The notes: a model not told the origin generated them from the sequence alone. Positions 33,237 through 42,168 are shown, counted from the first letter of the stretch. The stretch is DNA of 64,000 nt from DAOUKH01 sp965219875 (GCA_965219875.1 CBDCOW010000003.1:124001-188000); one strand, 5' to 3'. Made by a program: numbers and translations.

Positions 33237-35246
33237 ATGCGTGAGCCCAACCCCGAACGACCACACCGCAGGGGAGGCGTGTCCTCCCTGTGGCGCACCG
33301 CCCTCTGGTGCACCTTGCTCTGCTGTGCGATCGCGATCCTCGTGGCCTGCGAGGACCCGGCGACACCGGCCACTACTTCCACACCAAGCCCTACCCACAC
33401 TCCAACCACCACACCGACACCCACAGCCGCGCCGAGACCAACGCCGCCGCCCTCGCCGGTCACCATCGCAACGGCCCCGGCCACGACATCGGCAAGCTCA
33501 GACAGAGCCACCACGCCGACCCCGACGCCACAGCCCTCTCCCACGCCGACCCCGACGCCACAGCCCTCTCCCACACCGACCCCGACGCCACAGCCCTCTC
33601 CCACGCCAACCCCGACGCCACAGCCCTCTCCCACGCTGACCCCGACGCCACGGCCCTCTCCCACACCGACCTCGACGCCACGGCCCTCTCCCACGCCGAC
33701 CCCGACGCCACGGCCGACGATGGTCATCGTCGTAACCGCGACTCCCACGCCAATGCCCACACCCACGCTTCCCGCAAGCCCGGACAGGGCCGCGCTCGTG
33801 GCCCTCTACAGCGCCACCGGCGGCTCCAACTGGACAAACAACACCAACTGGCTGAGCGATAGGCCCCTTGGCGAATGGTACGGCGTTACGACCGGCGGCA
33901 GCGGCCGCGTTACTGGCGTAGACCTCAGCCAAAACCAACTGACGGGGCCGATCCCGTCGCAACTAGGCAATCTCTCCAACCTGGAGTCCCTACTGCTTAA
34001 CGCAAACCAACTCACTGGGCCTATCCCTGTCAAACTCGCCAACCTCTCCAACCTGCAGGAACTAAGCCTGGGAGGCAACCAACTGACGGGGCCTATCCCT
34101 GTCGAACTCGCCAACCTCTCCAACCTCGAGGAATTAAGCCTGGGAGGCAACCAGCTCACGGGGCCGATTCCAACCCAACTCGCCAACCTTTCCAACTTGC
34201 AGCAACTGTGGCTCCACTTCAACCAACTGACGGGGCCTATCCCCTCGCAACTCGCCGACCTCTCCAACCTGCAGAGCCTGTGGCTTAGCTCCAACCAACT
34301 GACAGGGCCCATCCCCTCCCAACTCGCTAACCTCTCCAACCTCGAGGAGCTAAGCCTGGCAGGCAACCAACTGACGGGGCCTATCCCCTCGCAACTCGCC
34401 GACCTCTCCAACCTGCAGAGCCTAGCTCTCGGCTACAACCAATTGACAGGGGCTATCCCGCCCCAAATCGGCAATCTCCCCAACCTGGAGTCCCTACTGC
34501 TCAACGCAAACCAACTGACAGGGCCTATCCCACCCCAACTGGGCAACCCCTCCAAGCTCCAGAGCCTGTGGCTCCACGCAAACCAACTGACAGGGCCCAT
34601 CCCGCCCCAAATCGGCAGTCTCTCCAACCTGGAGTCCCTACTGCTTAACGCAAACCAACTCACTGGGCCTATCCCTGTCGAACTCGCCAATCTCTCCAGC
34701 CTGCGGGGATTGTGGCTCTCCGACAACCAACTGACGGGATCGATTCCACCACAACTCGCCAACCTGTCCAACCTGGAGTCCCTCGAGCTCAGCGGGAACC
34801 AACTCATGGGGCCTATCCCCGTCGAACTTGCCAACCTCTCCAACCTACGGGTGCTGTCGCTCGGCAGGAACCGACTGATGGGAACGATTCCACCGCAACT
34901 CGCTAACCTCTCAAGCCTGCAGTCTCTGGAGCTCAGCGGGAATGAACTGACGGGACATCTCCCCTCCCAACTCGCCAACCTCCCCAACCTTGAGTGGCTG
35001 AATCTCGGCCGCAACCAGCTGACGGGGGCGGTCCCCCCTCAGCTCGCCAACCTCTCCAATCTCCAGCTTCTGCATCTTGGCTCCAACCAACTGACAGGGA
35101 CGCTCCCGTCGGGTTTAGCGGCGCTGACAGCACTGAAGTCCCTCCACTTCCAGGACAATGCGGGACTTTGCGCACCGGGGGACACCGCGTTCCAGGCATG
35201 GCTTCGGGAGATTGAAAACTTAGAGGGCGACACCTGCCCGGTGTAG
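33237..35246 (+). CDS. Leucine-rich-repeat surface lipoprotein
   Basis: A 669-residue protein. A hydrophobic segment ends in lipobox ILVA-Cys (about residue 40). A Thr/Pro linker of decapeptides TPTPTPQPSP follows (about 90-160), then VALYSATGGSNWTNNTNW, the cap seen before plant-type LRRs. Seventeen 24-residue repeats of NQLTGPIPxxLxNLSNL type lead to a C-terminal cap with the Cys pair of GLCAPGD and DTCPV. Such proteins are displayed outside the cell and bind partners. The start follows tRNA-Lys by 32 bases, leaving no room for a separate promoter. The paralogue at 42764 has the same domains without the signal. Confidence 0.88.
   Translation: MREPNPERPHRRGGVSSLWRTALWCTLLCCAIAILVACEDPATPATTSTPSPTHTPTTTPTPTAAPRPTPPPSPVTIATAPATTSASSDRATTPTPTPQPSPTPTPTPQPSPTPTPTPQPSPTPTPTPQPSPTLTPTPRPSPTPTSTPRPSPTPTPTPRPTMVIVVTATPTPMPTPTLPASPDRAALVALYSATGGSNWTNNTNWLSDRPLGEWYGVTTGGSGRVTGVDLSQNQLTGPIPSQLGNLSNLESLLLNANQLTGPIPVKLANLSNLQELSLGGNQLTGPIPVELANLSNLEELSLGGNQLTGPIPTQLANLSNLQQLWLHFNQLTGPIPSQLADLSNLQSLWLSSNQLTGPIPSQLANLSNLEELSLAGNQLTGPIPSQLADLSNLQSLALGYNQLTGAIPPQIGNLPNLESLLLNANQLTGPIPPQLGNPSKLQSLWLHANQLTGPIPPQIGSLSNLESLLLNANQLTGPIPVELANLSSLRGLWLSDNQLTGSIPPQLANLSNLESLELSGNQLMGPIPVELANLSNLRVLSLGRNRLMGTIPPQLANLSSLQSLELSGNELTGHLPSQLANLPNLEWLNLGRNQLTGAVPPQLANLSNLQLLHLGSNQLTGTLPSGLAALTALKSLHFQDNAGLCAPGDTAFQAWLREIENLEGDTCPV
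33511..33714 (+). repeat. 30-bp in-frame tandem repeat (about 7 units)
   Basis: Units begin at 33511, 33541, 33571, 33601, 33631, 33661 and 33691. Each contains CCCGACGCCACAGCCCTCTC or a one- or two-base variant and encodes a Thr/Pro-rich decapeptide of the LRR lipoprotein. Confidence 0.9.
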
Positions 35247-35678
35247 AGAACGAATTAGGAAAGTTGTCTCATGTGGGCGCGGGACCGCCGGCCCGCGCAG
35301 GCTCGAGATTTCGGTGCGGACAGGGCGGATAGGATGGACTAGCCATCGGCGGCCGGTGGCCTGGCTACCCTTCACCGCGAGGGGAGCCGTCACCGTTCGG
35401 CGCGGCTGGCGATCGCTTTGACCAAGTCCCAGGCTTGCAGGGAGTAGAGGTCATACCAGCGTGTCTCTTGCGCCGTGTTCTTGGGGTTGCCGTCTTCAAG
35501 CTGTGGTATGATGCAGGCGCTCTCAGCCCTGTAGTGATGAATCAAGCCTTACCAGTGCGAATTGCAAGGTAGGTAGCACCTCCAACGACCACCCCCTGGC
35601 AGTGGCCAACCTTCGCAATCTGAGAAAGCCAGCAGTCCAATCTCCGCTTCACCGCTCCAACCCCGACCGTCGAAGGTT
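35247..35678. other. 432-bp region with at most one small frame
   Basis: Apart from the possible 51-codon minus-strand frame at 35390-35545 I see no gene. No clear promoter or terminator; no copies of the dispersed repeats. Confidence 0.5.
35390..35545 (-). CDS. Possible small protein or gene remnant (51 aa)
   Basis: A 51-codon frame from a TTG at 35545 encodes a protein-like sequence with ESACIIPQLEDGNPKNTAQE and RWYDLYSLQAWDLVKAIASR. Its composition is normal for a protein, but it has no proper ribosome binding site and starts right after an in-frame stop. It may be the surviving C-terminus of a decayed gene. Not recognised. Confidence 0.3.
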   Translation of the reverse strand: MIHHYRAESACIIPQLEDGNPKNTAQETRWYDLYSLQAWDLVKAIASRAER

Positions 35679-37163
35679 CTGCTCATAGAACCTCCGAATA
35701 AGCTGGTCGTCGGCTTCAACGCCACCGTGGTCGTCGAGCCCTTGGGACTCGAGTACCTTGGCGGGGCTATCGCCGACATCGCCGACGTTCGCATTCACGA
35801 TATGCGCGTCGATCCCACGCCCCTGAGCGATGTGCTGCGCGACTTCGTCCCCGATCTCGTTGGGCTGCGTCAGAACTACATGGTGGATGCCGACTCCGTG
35901 AAGGAAGTCGCACGTGAGGTGAAGCACATCGCGTCCGACATTCCCGTCGTCGTCGGCGGGCATCACGTGAGCCTGTGCCCCGAGGACGCCTTCTCCCCAG
36001 ATGTCGACGCCATCGTCGTCGGCGAGGGCGAGTGGATCTTCCGCCGAATGGTGCAGCAGCTCCAGGCCTCGTCCAGTCTCGACGGCGTCGACGTGATCCA
36101 CCGCACCCGCTCCGGCGAATACGACCGCTCCAACGTGAGGGCCATCGCCAAGAGCTCTCTCAAAGAGTTTGACTCCCCGGCCATGAACGAGCGACCCCAG
36201 CCGGCAAGGCATCTGGTAGACCGGTACCGCCCCGATTACTACTTCCTCTACCACGAGCGCCCCTACTCGATCGAGATGGCCCGCGGCTGCATCTACCGGT
36301 GCAACTTCTGCTCCGTCCACGAGTTCTTCAACGGGACCTTCCGCGTGCAGGGGAACGATCGGACGCTCAACGAGCTGGCCTCGCTTCCCGCAAACTCATG
36401 GGTCAACGTCGTCGACGACTTGGCGATCCAGGAGCCGCCGGCGACGGAGCGGCGGCTCCATCCCAATGCGCCGGATCCAATGGAGCAGCTCGCCGACCAG
36501 ATCATCGAGATGAAGATGGGCCACCGGTACTGGATGCAGGTCCGCGCCGATAACGTGGTGCGGAACCCCCGGAAGTTCGAGAAATGGGCCGAGGCCGGCC
36601 TCGACACTACGCTGATCGGCCTCGAATCATTCGATCAGAACGATCTGAATGCGGTGAGCAAGGGTACCAAGTCGGATGACAACCAGAAGGCCATCGAGAT
36701 CCTGCACTCGTTCGGCGTGCGGATCTGGGGTGCGGTCATCATCTTCCAGGACTGGTCGGAGAGCAACTTCGAGAACCTGAAGCGCAAGGTCCACGAATAC
36801 AACATCGAGTTTCCCCAGTTCACCATTCTCACCCCACTGCCCGGCACCGGCCAGTGGACGACCACGGAGCACAAGCTGGTGACCAAGGCGCACCAGTTCT
36901 TCGACTTCCTCCACAGCGTCCTACCGACGCGGCTCAGCCCGCAGCGCTTCTACGAGGAATACGCCGCGCTGTGGCGCACCGTCGGCGGCGGCGGCGTGGG
37001 CCGCGCCAGGAAGATGCTGCAAGAGGTCTCAACGACCCGCCGTAGCGTGGGCCGCTTCCTCGGTCAGTATGGGACGCTCTCCGCGCTGCCCACCTACCGG
37101 ACCGGCATCCAACTGCTCGAAAAGAGCCTCTCCGCGAGGCCGCGCGAGCACTCCACCGCCTAG
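35679..37163 (+). CDS. B12-binding domain radical SAM protein
   Basis: About 494 residues. The N-terminal cobalamin-binding Rossmann domain (KVLLIEPPNKL, then PVVVGGHHVSL and IVVGEGEW) precedes a radical SAM barrel with CIYRCNFC (CX3CX2C cluster site) and a C-terminal helical domain. Relatives carry out B12-dependent methylations or rearrangements, including in lipid biosynthesis. The first ordinary start is a GTG at 35727, but in-frame homology to the family's first strand extends upstream to 35673. A CTG at 35679 is the only NTG codon there ahead of it, so initiation or sequence integrity is uncertain. Confidence 0.82.
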   Translation: MLIEPPNKLVVGFNATVVVEPLGLEYLGGAIADIADVRIHDMRVDPTPLSDVLRDFVPDLVGLRQNYMVDADSVKEVAREVKHIASDIPVVVGGHHVSLCPEDAFSPDVDAIVVGEGEWIFRRMVQQLQASSSLDGVDVIHRTRSGEYDRSNVRAIAKSSLKEFDSPAMNERPQPARHLVDRYRPDYYFLYHERPYSIEMARGCIYRCNFCSVHEFFNGTFRVQGNDRTLNELASLPANSWVNVVDDLAIQEPPATERRLHPNAPDPMEQLADQIIEMKMGHRYWMQVRADNVVRNPRKFEKWAEAGLDTTLIGLESFDQNDLNAVSKGTKSDDNQKAIEILHSFGVRIWGAVIIFQDWSESNFENLKRKVHEYNIEFPQFTILTPLPGTGQWTTTEHKLVTKAHQFFDFLHSVLPTRLSPQRFYEEYAALWRTVGGGGVGRARKMLQEVSTTRRSVGRFLGQYGTLSALPTYRTGIQLLEKSLSARPREHSTA

Positions 37164-37280
37164 CGGTCCCGGCGTAGCAGCCGCCTCTCCGCTTTTCGCA
37201 CTCTCTCCTAGGAATGCCTTTTAACCAGGCCCTTGGGAGGGTGCGCCCTTTGGAGCACGGGGGAGGGGGGCCGCGGAGTC

Positions 37281-37322
37281 CTAACTCACTCTCCCAAACG
37301 GAGACCCTTGCGAAGAACTCGT
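37281..37322 (-). repeat. Dispersed repeat unit, inverted copy
   Basis: On the minus strand it reads CGAGTTCTTCGCAAGGGTCT then CCGTTTGGGAGAGTGAG. It is a diverged copy of the unit at 22976-23017, in the gap between the convergent radical SAM and citrate synthase genes. Confidence 0.55.
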
Positions 37323-37422
37323 CGCGGAGGGAGCGGGCACCCGCAAGGGGCGCCCCTGCGGCAGGGCTAGATTCCCGCTTCCTCGGCGGCCGTGGAGGGA
37401 GAGGTCGCGGCCGCGAAGACGC

Positions 37423-38715
37423 CTAGGAGTCCCGTTCCTCGACGGGGACGTAGGAGCGCGTCGGCGCGCCGGAATAGAGCTGGCGGGGGCGCGCGATCCT
37501 CGTCGAGGGGTCGGCGATCATCTCGTTCCACTGGGCCATCCAGCCCACGGTGCGGGGGATGGCGAAGAGGACGGGGTACATGTCCACGTGGAAGCCCATC
37601 GCCTGGTAGATGATGCCGGAGTAGAAGTCGACGTTGGGGTAGAGGCGGCGCTTGGCGAAGTAGTCGTCCTGGAGCGCGATGCGTTCTAGCTCCGTCGCCA
37701 CTTCGATGAGGGGGTTCCGGCCCGTGATTTCGAAGACCTTCTCCGCCGTCTCGCGGATGATCTTCGCGCGCGGGTCGTAGTTCTTGTACACCCGATGGCC
37801 GAACCCCATCAGCCGTTCTTCGCCGGCCTTCACGCCCTTGATGAAATCGTAGACCTTGTCTTTCGAGCCGATGCGTTCGAGCATGCGCAGCGCGGCCTCG
37901 TTGGCGCCGCCGTGGAGCGGCCCGTAGAGCGCCGCGATCGAACCCGCCAGCGCCGAGTAGGGATCGACGTTCGAGCTGCCGATCGCGCGCATGGCGTTGG
38001 TGCTGCAATTCTGTTCGTGATCGGCGTGGAGGATGAACAATATGTCCAGCGCCCTCTCCAGCACGGGGTCGGGGTCGTACGTCGGCTCGCCCATCCTGAA
38101 GAGCATGTTCAGGAAGTTGCCGGTGTAGGAGAGGTTATTGTCGGGATAGGAGTAGTAGAGGCCGAGGCGGTGGCGGTAGGCGAAGGCGGCGAGGGTTGGC
38201 ATCTTGCCGATCGCCCGGTGCGTTTGGAGCTCTCTCGACGCCTCGTCTTGGATGTCCTTCGCGTCGGGGTAGAAGGCGGAGAGGGCCGCGATCGCGCTCA
38301 ACAGCATCCCCATGGGATGGGCGTCGTAGTGGAAGCCATCCATCGTCTTGCGGATGTTCTCGTGCACCAGCGTGTGCAGAGTGATGTCGGTAGTCCACTG
38401 CTTGAGCGCGGCCTCCGACGGAAGCTCGCCGTAAATCAGCAGGTAGGCCACCTCAAGGAAGGTGCTCTTCGCCGCAAGCTCCTCAATGGGGTAGCCGCGG
38501 TACTCGAGAATGCCCTTGTCACCGTCGATGTAGGTGACCGCGCTGCGGCACGACGCCGTATTGTCGAAGGCGGGGTCGAAGCTCAGGAGTCCGAAGTCGT
38601 CTTCCGATACCTTTATCTGTCGGAGGTCGATCGCCCTGATGGCGCCGTCGGCAACGGGAATGGTGTACTCCCGGCCGGTCCTATTGTCGATGACCGTGAG
38701 GTCGTCCGAAGGCAT
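37423..38715 (-). CDS. gltA: Citrate synthase
   Basis: A 430-residue type II-length citrate synthase that condenses oxaloacetate with acetyl-CoA. Catalytic residues are in place: His268 (PLHGGAN), His307 (GFGHRVYKNYDPR) and Asp363 (NVDFYSGI). The N-terminal beta domain of the Gram-negative hexameric type is present (DPAFDNTASCRSAVTYIDGD). The ATG at 38715 is the first in frame. The gene stands alone, between convergent and divergent neighbours. This is the only TCA-cycle enzyme in the window. Confidence 0.95.
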   Translation of the reverse strand: MPSDDLTVIDNRTGREYTIPVADGAIRAIDLRQIKVSEDDFGLLSFDPAFDNTASCRSAVTYIDGDKGILEYRGYPIEELAAKSTFLEVAYLLIYGELPSEAALKQWTTDITLHTLVHENIRKTMDGFHYDAHPMGMLLSAIAALSAFYPDAKDIQDEASRELQTHRAIGKMPTLAAFAYRHRLGLYYSYPDNNLSYTGNFLNMLFRMGEPTYDPDPVLERALDILFILHADHEQNCSTNAMRAIGSSNVDPYSALAGSIAALYGPLHGGANEAALRMLERIGSKDKVYDFIKGVKAGEERLMGFGHRVYKNYDPRAKIIRETAEKVFEITGRNPLIEVATELERIALQDDYFAKRRLYPNVDFYSGIIYQAMGFHVDMYPVLFAIPRTVGWMAQWNEMIADPSTRIARPRQLYSGAPTRSYVPVEERDS

Positions 38716-38857
38716 ACGCGATCCTCTGCAGTGTAGCTCGCAGTACTTAGCGGTCGCCCAACCCGCGGGAGCCCGCCGCCCGCAGCGAAGGCGTCACATA
38801 GCTTATACGGTGGCCTGGACTATGGCAACGGCCCCGCGCCGACGGGTGGGGCGGCGC

Positions 38858-38863
38858 TATAAT
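38858..38863 (+). promoter_or_regulatory. Putative -10 element of the phosphotriesterase-like gene
   Basis: TATAAT, 31 bases upstream of the ATG at 38895; GC-rich -35 region. Confidence 0.45.
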
Positions 38864-38894
38864 GCCCGCGCCCTCTACTGCTGTGGAGCATCCG

Positions 38895-39872
38895 ATGTCC
38901 GTCCAGGTCAACACCGTTCTCGGCCCAATCGATTCCAGCCGGCTGGGGGTTACCCTCATCCACGAGCACCTCAAGGTCGCCCTGCTCGGCTTCGAGATGG
39001 ACCCTTTCAACACCTACGACCGCCCCGCCGCGCTTCACGACGCAGTGGACAACATGAAGGAGCTGCGGGAGCTTGGCGTCTCCACCGTCGTCGATCCGCT
39101 ACCCATGGGGCTGGGGCGGGACCCCGAGTTCTCCGCCGAGGTAGCCCAAGCCTCCGGGATGCAGGTCATCATCTCGACGGGAGTCGACCACGAGTTCCGT
39201 GCAATGCCGCCCTACTTCAAGGTGCGGACGACGGACGAGATCGCGGAGACGTACGTGAGCGACCTCACCCAAGGCATCGGGTCCACCGGCATCAAGGCCG
39301 GGATCATCAAGGTAGCCACCGGCGAGGGAGCCATCACGAAAAACGAGGGGCGCGCGGTCCGGGCGGCGGCGCGGGCGGCGCTGAAGACAAACGCGCCGAT
39401 CGTGACCCACACCACCCACGGCACGATGGGCGTCGAGCAGGCCGAGATGTTCATGGGCGAGGGTCTTTCTCCCGGCAAGTTCATGATCGGCCACTGCTGC
39501 CAATCGACGGACCTCCCCTACCTCCGCCGCATCCTGGATACGGGCTGCTTCATGGGCTTCGACCAGATCGGGCTGAACTACATTCAGACCGACGACAACC
39601 GCCTGGCGATGCTCAGCGCCCTGCTCGCCTTGGGCTACGCCGACCGGCTGCTGCTCTCCCAGGACCACATGTGCTGCATCATTGGCGCTCCCTACGAGCG
39701 CGTGGCGTACATGATGGACATGATCCGCGAGCACAGGCACAGCTACCTACTTCGCGAGTTCCTGCCCCGCCTCCGCGAGGCCCGGGTGCCGGAGGCCATG
39801 ATCGACGAGATGATGGCGAAGAACCCGCGGCGCTTGTACGAGAACTCGGCGAAGGCCGAGGCCGGCTCCTGA
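38895..39872 (+). CDS. Phosphotriesterase family metal-dependent hydrolase
   Basis: A 325-residue TIM-barrel protein of the PTE/lactonase family. Metal ligands are visible: LIHEHL (His-x-His), the lysine that becomes carboxylated in GIKAGIIKVAT, His in VTHTTHG and in IGHCCQSTD, and Asp in LLSQDHMC. The start is placed at 38895 behind GTGGAG. Members hydrolyse lactones or phosphoesters; quorum-lactonase and simple lactonase activities are common in the group. An MBL-fold hydrolase follows on the same strand after 67 bases. Confidence 0.9.
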   Translation: MSVQVNTVLGPIDSSRLGVTLIHEHLKVALLGFEMDPFNTYDRPAALHDAVDNMKELRELGVSTVVDPLPMGLGRDPEFSAEVAQASGMQVIISTGVDHEFRAMPPYFKVRTTDEIAETYVSDLTQGIGSTGIKAGIIKVATGEGAITKNEGRAVRAAARAALKTNAPIVTHTTHGTMGVEQAEMFMGEGLSPGKFMIGHCCQSTDLPYLRRILDTGCFMGFDQIGLNYIQTDDNRLAMLSALLALGYADRLLLSQDHMCCIIGAPYERVAYMMDMIREHRHSYLLREFLPRLREARVPEAMIDEMMAKNPRRLYENSAKAEAGS

Positions 39873-39910
39873 CGCCCCGCACGCTCCGCCGGTTCCGCAT
39901 CCTGACTCCT

Positions 39911-39916
39911 ATAATG
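39911..39916 (+). promoter_or_regulatory. Putative -10 element of the MBL-fold gene
   Basis: TATAAT in the short gap between the phosphotriesterase-like gene and the GTG at 39940. This spacing leaves a leader of less than 25 bases. Confidence 0.35.
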
Positions 39917-39939
39917 GAAGAAACGGCGGGAGGGAAACC

Positions 39940-40779
39940 GTGCGCATCGGCGATTTGCGATTCGACTTCCTGGTTGACGGCTCGATGCGGATTGACGGCG
40001 GCGCCTACTTCGGTGTCGTGCCCCGCGCCCTCTGGGAACGAGGGATGCCTCCCGACGAGCGCAACCGCGTCACCCTCGACATCAACTGCCCTCTCATCCG
40101 CGCCGGCGGCAAGAACATCGTCGTCGATACCGGCCTCGGCCTGAAGCACTCTGAGAAGCTCCAGAACCAGTTCGCGATGCAGGCCGGGCGCCTTCTCGAG
40201 GAGCTCCGCGGCCACGGCCTCGAACCCAGCGACGTCGACTACGTGGTCTTCAGCCACTTGCACTTCGACCACGCCGGGGGCGCGACCTACACGACACCCA
40301 CGGGCGCGCTCGCCACGACCTTTCCCAACGCTCAGTACCTCGCGCAGCGGGCCGACTGGGAGGAGGCCACCCATCCCAACGAGCGCAACGGCGCGGGCTA
40401 CGTCGAGGCCGACCTCGCCCCGCTTGAGCAAAGCGGCCAGATCGAGCTGCTCGACGGCGACACCGAGATCGTCCCCGGCGTCCATTGCCAGCGCACCGGC
40501 GGCCACACCGCGGGGCACCAGATCGTGCTTCTCGACGTCGATGGCCGGAAGGCCTGTTTCTTCGGCGACCTCATCCCCTCCGTCCACCACCTGCCCATGC
40601 CTTACGCGCAGAGCTTCGACCTCTACCCCATCGATACGCTGAACGTAAAACGGGACTTGCTGGCGCGGGCCTACGACGAGCAGTGGCTCGTCCTCTTCGA
40701 CCACGAGACGGAGCACAAGGCAGGCTACCTGGAGGTCGACGCGCGGGGGCGCCACGTGCTGCGTCCGGCGGAGGCGTAG
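39940..40779 (+). CDS. MBL-fold metallo-hydrolase
   Basis: A 279-residue protein with HLHFDH at about residues 106-111, the distal GGHTAGHQ and a later Asp in FFGDLIPS, giving a dinuclear metal site. GGAGGGAAACC precedes the GTG start. It resembles lactonase-like enzymes such as the quorum-quenching MBL group more than true beta-lactamases. It lies downstream of the phosphotriesterase-like lactonase family gene, so the two may act in one pathway. The protein at 522-1382 is a more distant relative. Confidence 0.88.
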   Translation: MRIGDLRFDFLVDGSMRIDGGAYFGVVPRALWERGMPPDERNRVTLDINCPLIRAGGKNIVVDTGLGLKHSEKLQNQFAMQAGRLLEELRGHGLEPSDVDYVVFSHLHFDHAGGATYTTPTGALATTFPNAQYLAQRADWEEATHPNERNGAGYVEADLAPLEQSGQIELLDGDTEIVPGVHCQRTGGHTAGHQIVLLDVDGRKACFFGDLIPSVHHLPMPYAQSFDLYPIDTLNVKRDLLARAYDEQWLVLFDHETEHKAGYLEVDARGRHVLRPAEA

Positions 40780-40804
40780 GCGGCGGCGCGCGCGGGGCGC
40801 CGGC

Positions 40805-41518
40805 CTAGAAGAAGCGGCGACGGAAGAGGGCGAGGAAGCGGTCTTCGTAGCGGTCGAAGACGCCCCACCGGTCGAGCTCTTCCTTGAGCTCCCTGGGGTC
40901 GCCACCTTGGCGTGACTCGAATCGGCGGAACATCGTCTCAATGCTCTCAACGGCGGCGCCGGGCAGGCCCGAGAAGGGGTCCGTGCGCAGCATGCCGCGC
41001 TCCTCGAGCTCGCCCACGTTGGCGGAGACCGAGGCGGCGGTGTACTCGAAGATGAATTTTAGTAAGGCCACGTCCCACAGGTCGTCCGGCCCGCGCAGCA
41101 CCACCGCCAGACTCTCGCTCTTGCGGTCGAGATCGTCCTTCACCCGCTCCGCCACGCCGTCGGGGTCGCCGCTGAGGATGTCCATCTTCTCGGACTCGTT
41201 GCGGTAGGAGTACATCAGGCCCGGCGAGCTCCCGCCGAACTGCGAGGCGAGCATTTGGAACATGCGCCGCGCCTCGTCGCCGAAGCCCTGCACGTTCATC
41301 AGGTAGGAGGGGGTCACCACCTCGGGCTGCCGGGAGATGAGCTTGCCCTCCCGCAGCACCGACTCGGACTCGCCGCCGGTCAGCTCACGGTAGACCGGCT
41401 CGGTGACCATGAAGTAGCGCAGGTTGGTGACGCCGAACGTCGCCAACTGCTGTTTCGGAGCGCGCACCACCCGCGATTGCTCGAGGGCGGCGGTGATACG
41501 TTCGTCTTCGTTGGACAA
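40805..41518 (-). CDS. Conserved-looking hypothetical protein (237 aa)
   Basis: A soluble 237-residue protein with no signal peptide. It is mixed alpha/beta, with LATFGVTNLRYFMVTEPVY near the start, a central EKMDILSGDPDGVAERVKDD, and an Arg/Phe-rich end (YEDRFLALFRRRFF). I do not recognise the family. The start is a TTG at 41518, one base after the stop of the gene upstream, so translation of the two is coupled and their products probably work together. Confidence 0.72.
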   Translation of the reverse strand: MSNEDERITAALEQSRVVRAPKQQLATFGVTNLRYFMVTEPVYRELTGGESESVLREGKLISRQPEVVTPSYLMNVQGFGDEARRMFQMLASQFGGSSPGLMYSYRNESEKMDILSGDPDGVAERVKDDLDRKSESLAVVLRGPDDLWDVALLKFIFEYTAASVSANVGELEERGMLRTDPFSGLPGAAVESIETMFRRFESRQGGDPRELKEELDRWGVFDRYEDRFLALFRRRFF

Positions 41519-41519
41519 G

Positions 41520-42125
41520 CTAACGCTTCTTGGCCAAAGCCCGTATCTCGTTGCGGTAGCCTTCGAGGTGCCCTTCGTACTGCTGGTCGAGATGCAGCCG
41601 CACGCGCATCCACTCCTGCTGGAACTCGGGCATCGTCTCGACGTTCCCCGGCGGCGCGCCTGCCGCGCCCCGCTGCCGCATCACCTGCTCCAACTGCGCG
41701 GTGAACTGTTGCTTCAGTTGCTGCATCGCCTGCTGGCGCTGCTGCTCGCCGTAGGTCTTGAACTGCTCGTTGACGTAGGCCACCCGCTCGGTCACCTCTT
41801 GTACGCCGGGCGCGCCGGCTAGCACGCTCTTGATACCGCTCAACGCCCGCGCCGTCGTCTTCTCCGCCCCCTCGTGCTTAGCCAACTGAAGGCTCGCGGT
41901 CAGCACCTCGACGGCCCCCTCGATGACGTAGGGCCGTTCTTTGGCGTCGGCCGCGGCGACCGCCGAGGTCAGGGTCTCCTCGCCCTTGAGGTAGGCGGCG
42001 GCGATCTTCCTGCCCTCGGGCACCGCCTCCCAGGAGAGCCGCTCCTCCTCGGAGGGCGGCGCGAGGTTCATGCGCTCGACCTTCTCCATCGCCTTCTCGA
42101 AGGCGCTCTTGATCTCGTCGGACAC
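41520..42125 (-). CDS. Helical, Gln-rich hypothetical protein coupled to the next gene
   Basis: A 201-residue, almost fully alpha-helical protein. The region around 125-155 is rich in Gln (EQQRQQAMQQLKQQF) and could form a coiled coil. The GTG at 42125 was preferred because AGGAG lies eight bases upstream; the frame continues upstream without a better start. It begins VSDEIKSAFEKAMEKVERMN. A perfect TATAAT lies 38 bases upstream on the minus strand. Function unknown; the coupling to the 237-residue protein suggests a shared complex. Confidence 0.7.
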   Translation of the reverse strand: MSDEIKSAFEKAMEKVERMNLAPPSEEERLSWEAVPEGRKIAAAYLKGEETLTSAVAAADAKERPYVIEGAVEVLTASLQLAKHEGAEKTTARALSGIKSVLAGAPGVQEVTERVAYVNEQFKTYGEQQRQQAMQQLKQQFTAQLEQVMRQRGAAGAPPGNVETMPEFQQEWMRVRLHLDQQYEGHLEGYRNEIRALAKKR

Positions 42126-42162
42126 GGAAACGCTCCTAGGCAAAGGGATTAAGGACAAGCCC

Positions 42163-42168
42163 ATTATA
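42163..42168 (-). promoter_or_regulatory. Putative -10 element of the coupled hypothetical pair
   Basis: TATAAT on the minus strand, 38 bases upstream of the GTG at 42125; no -35 hexamer. Confidence 0.45.

Noticed and set aside
33511..33714. Regular 30-bp repeats considered as a CRISPR array
   Set aside because: There are no spacers; the units are contiguous, in frame, and encode the Thr/Pro linker of the LRR lipoprotein. No cas genes are nearby.
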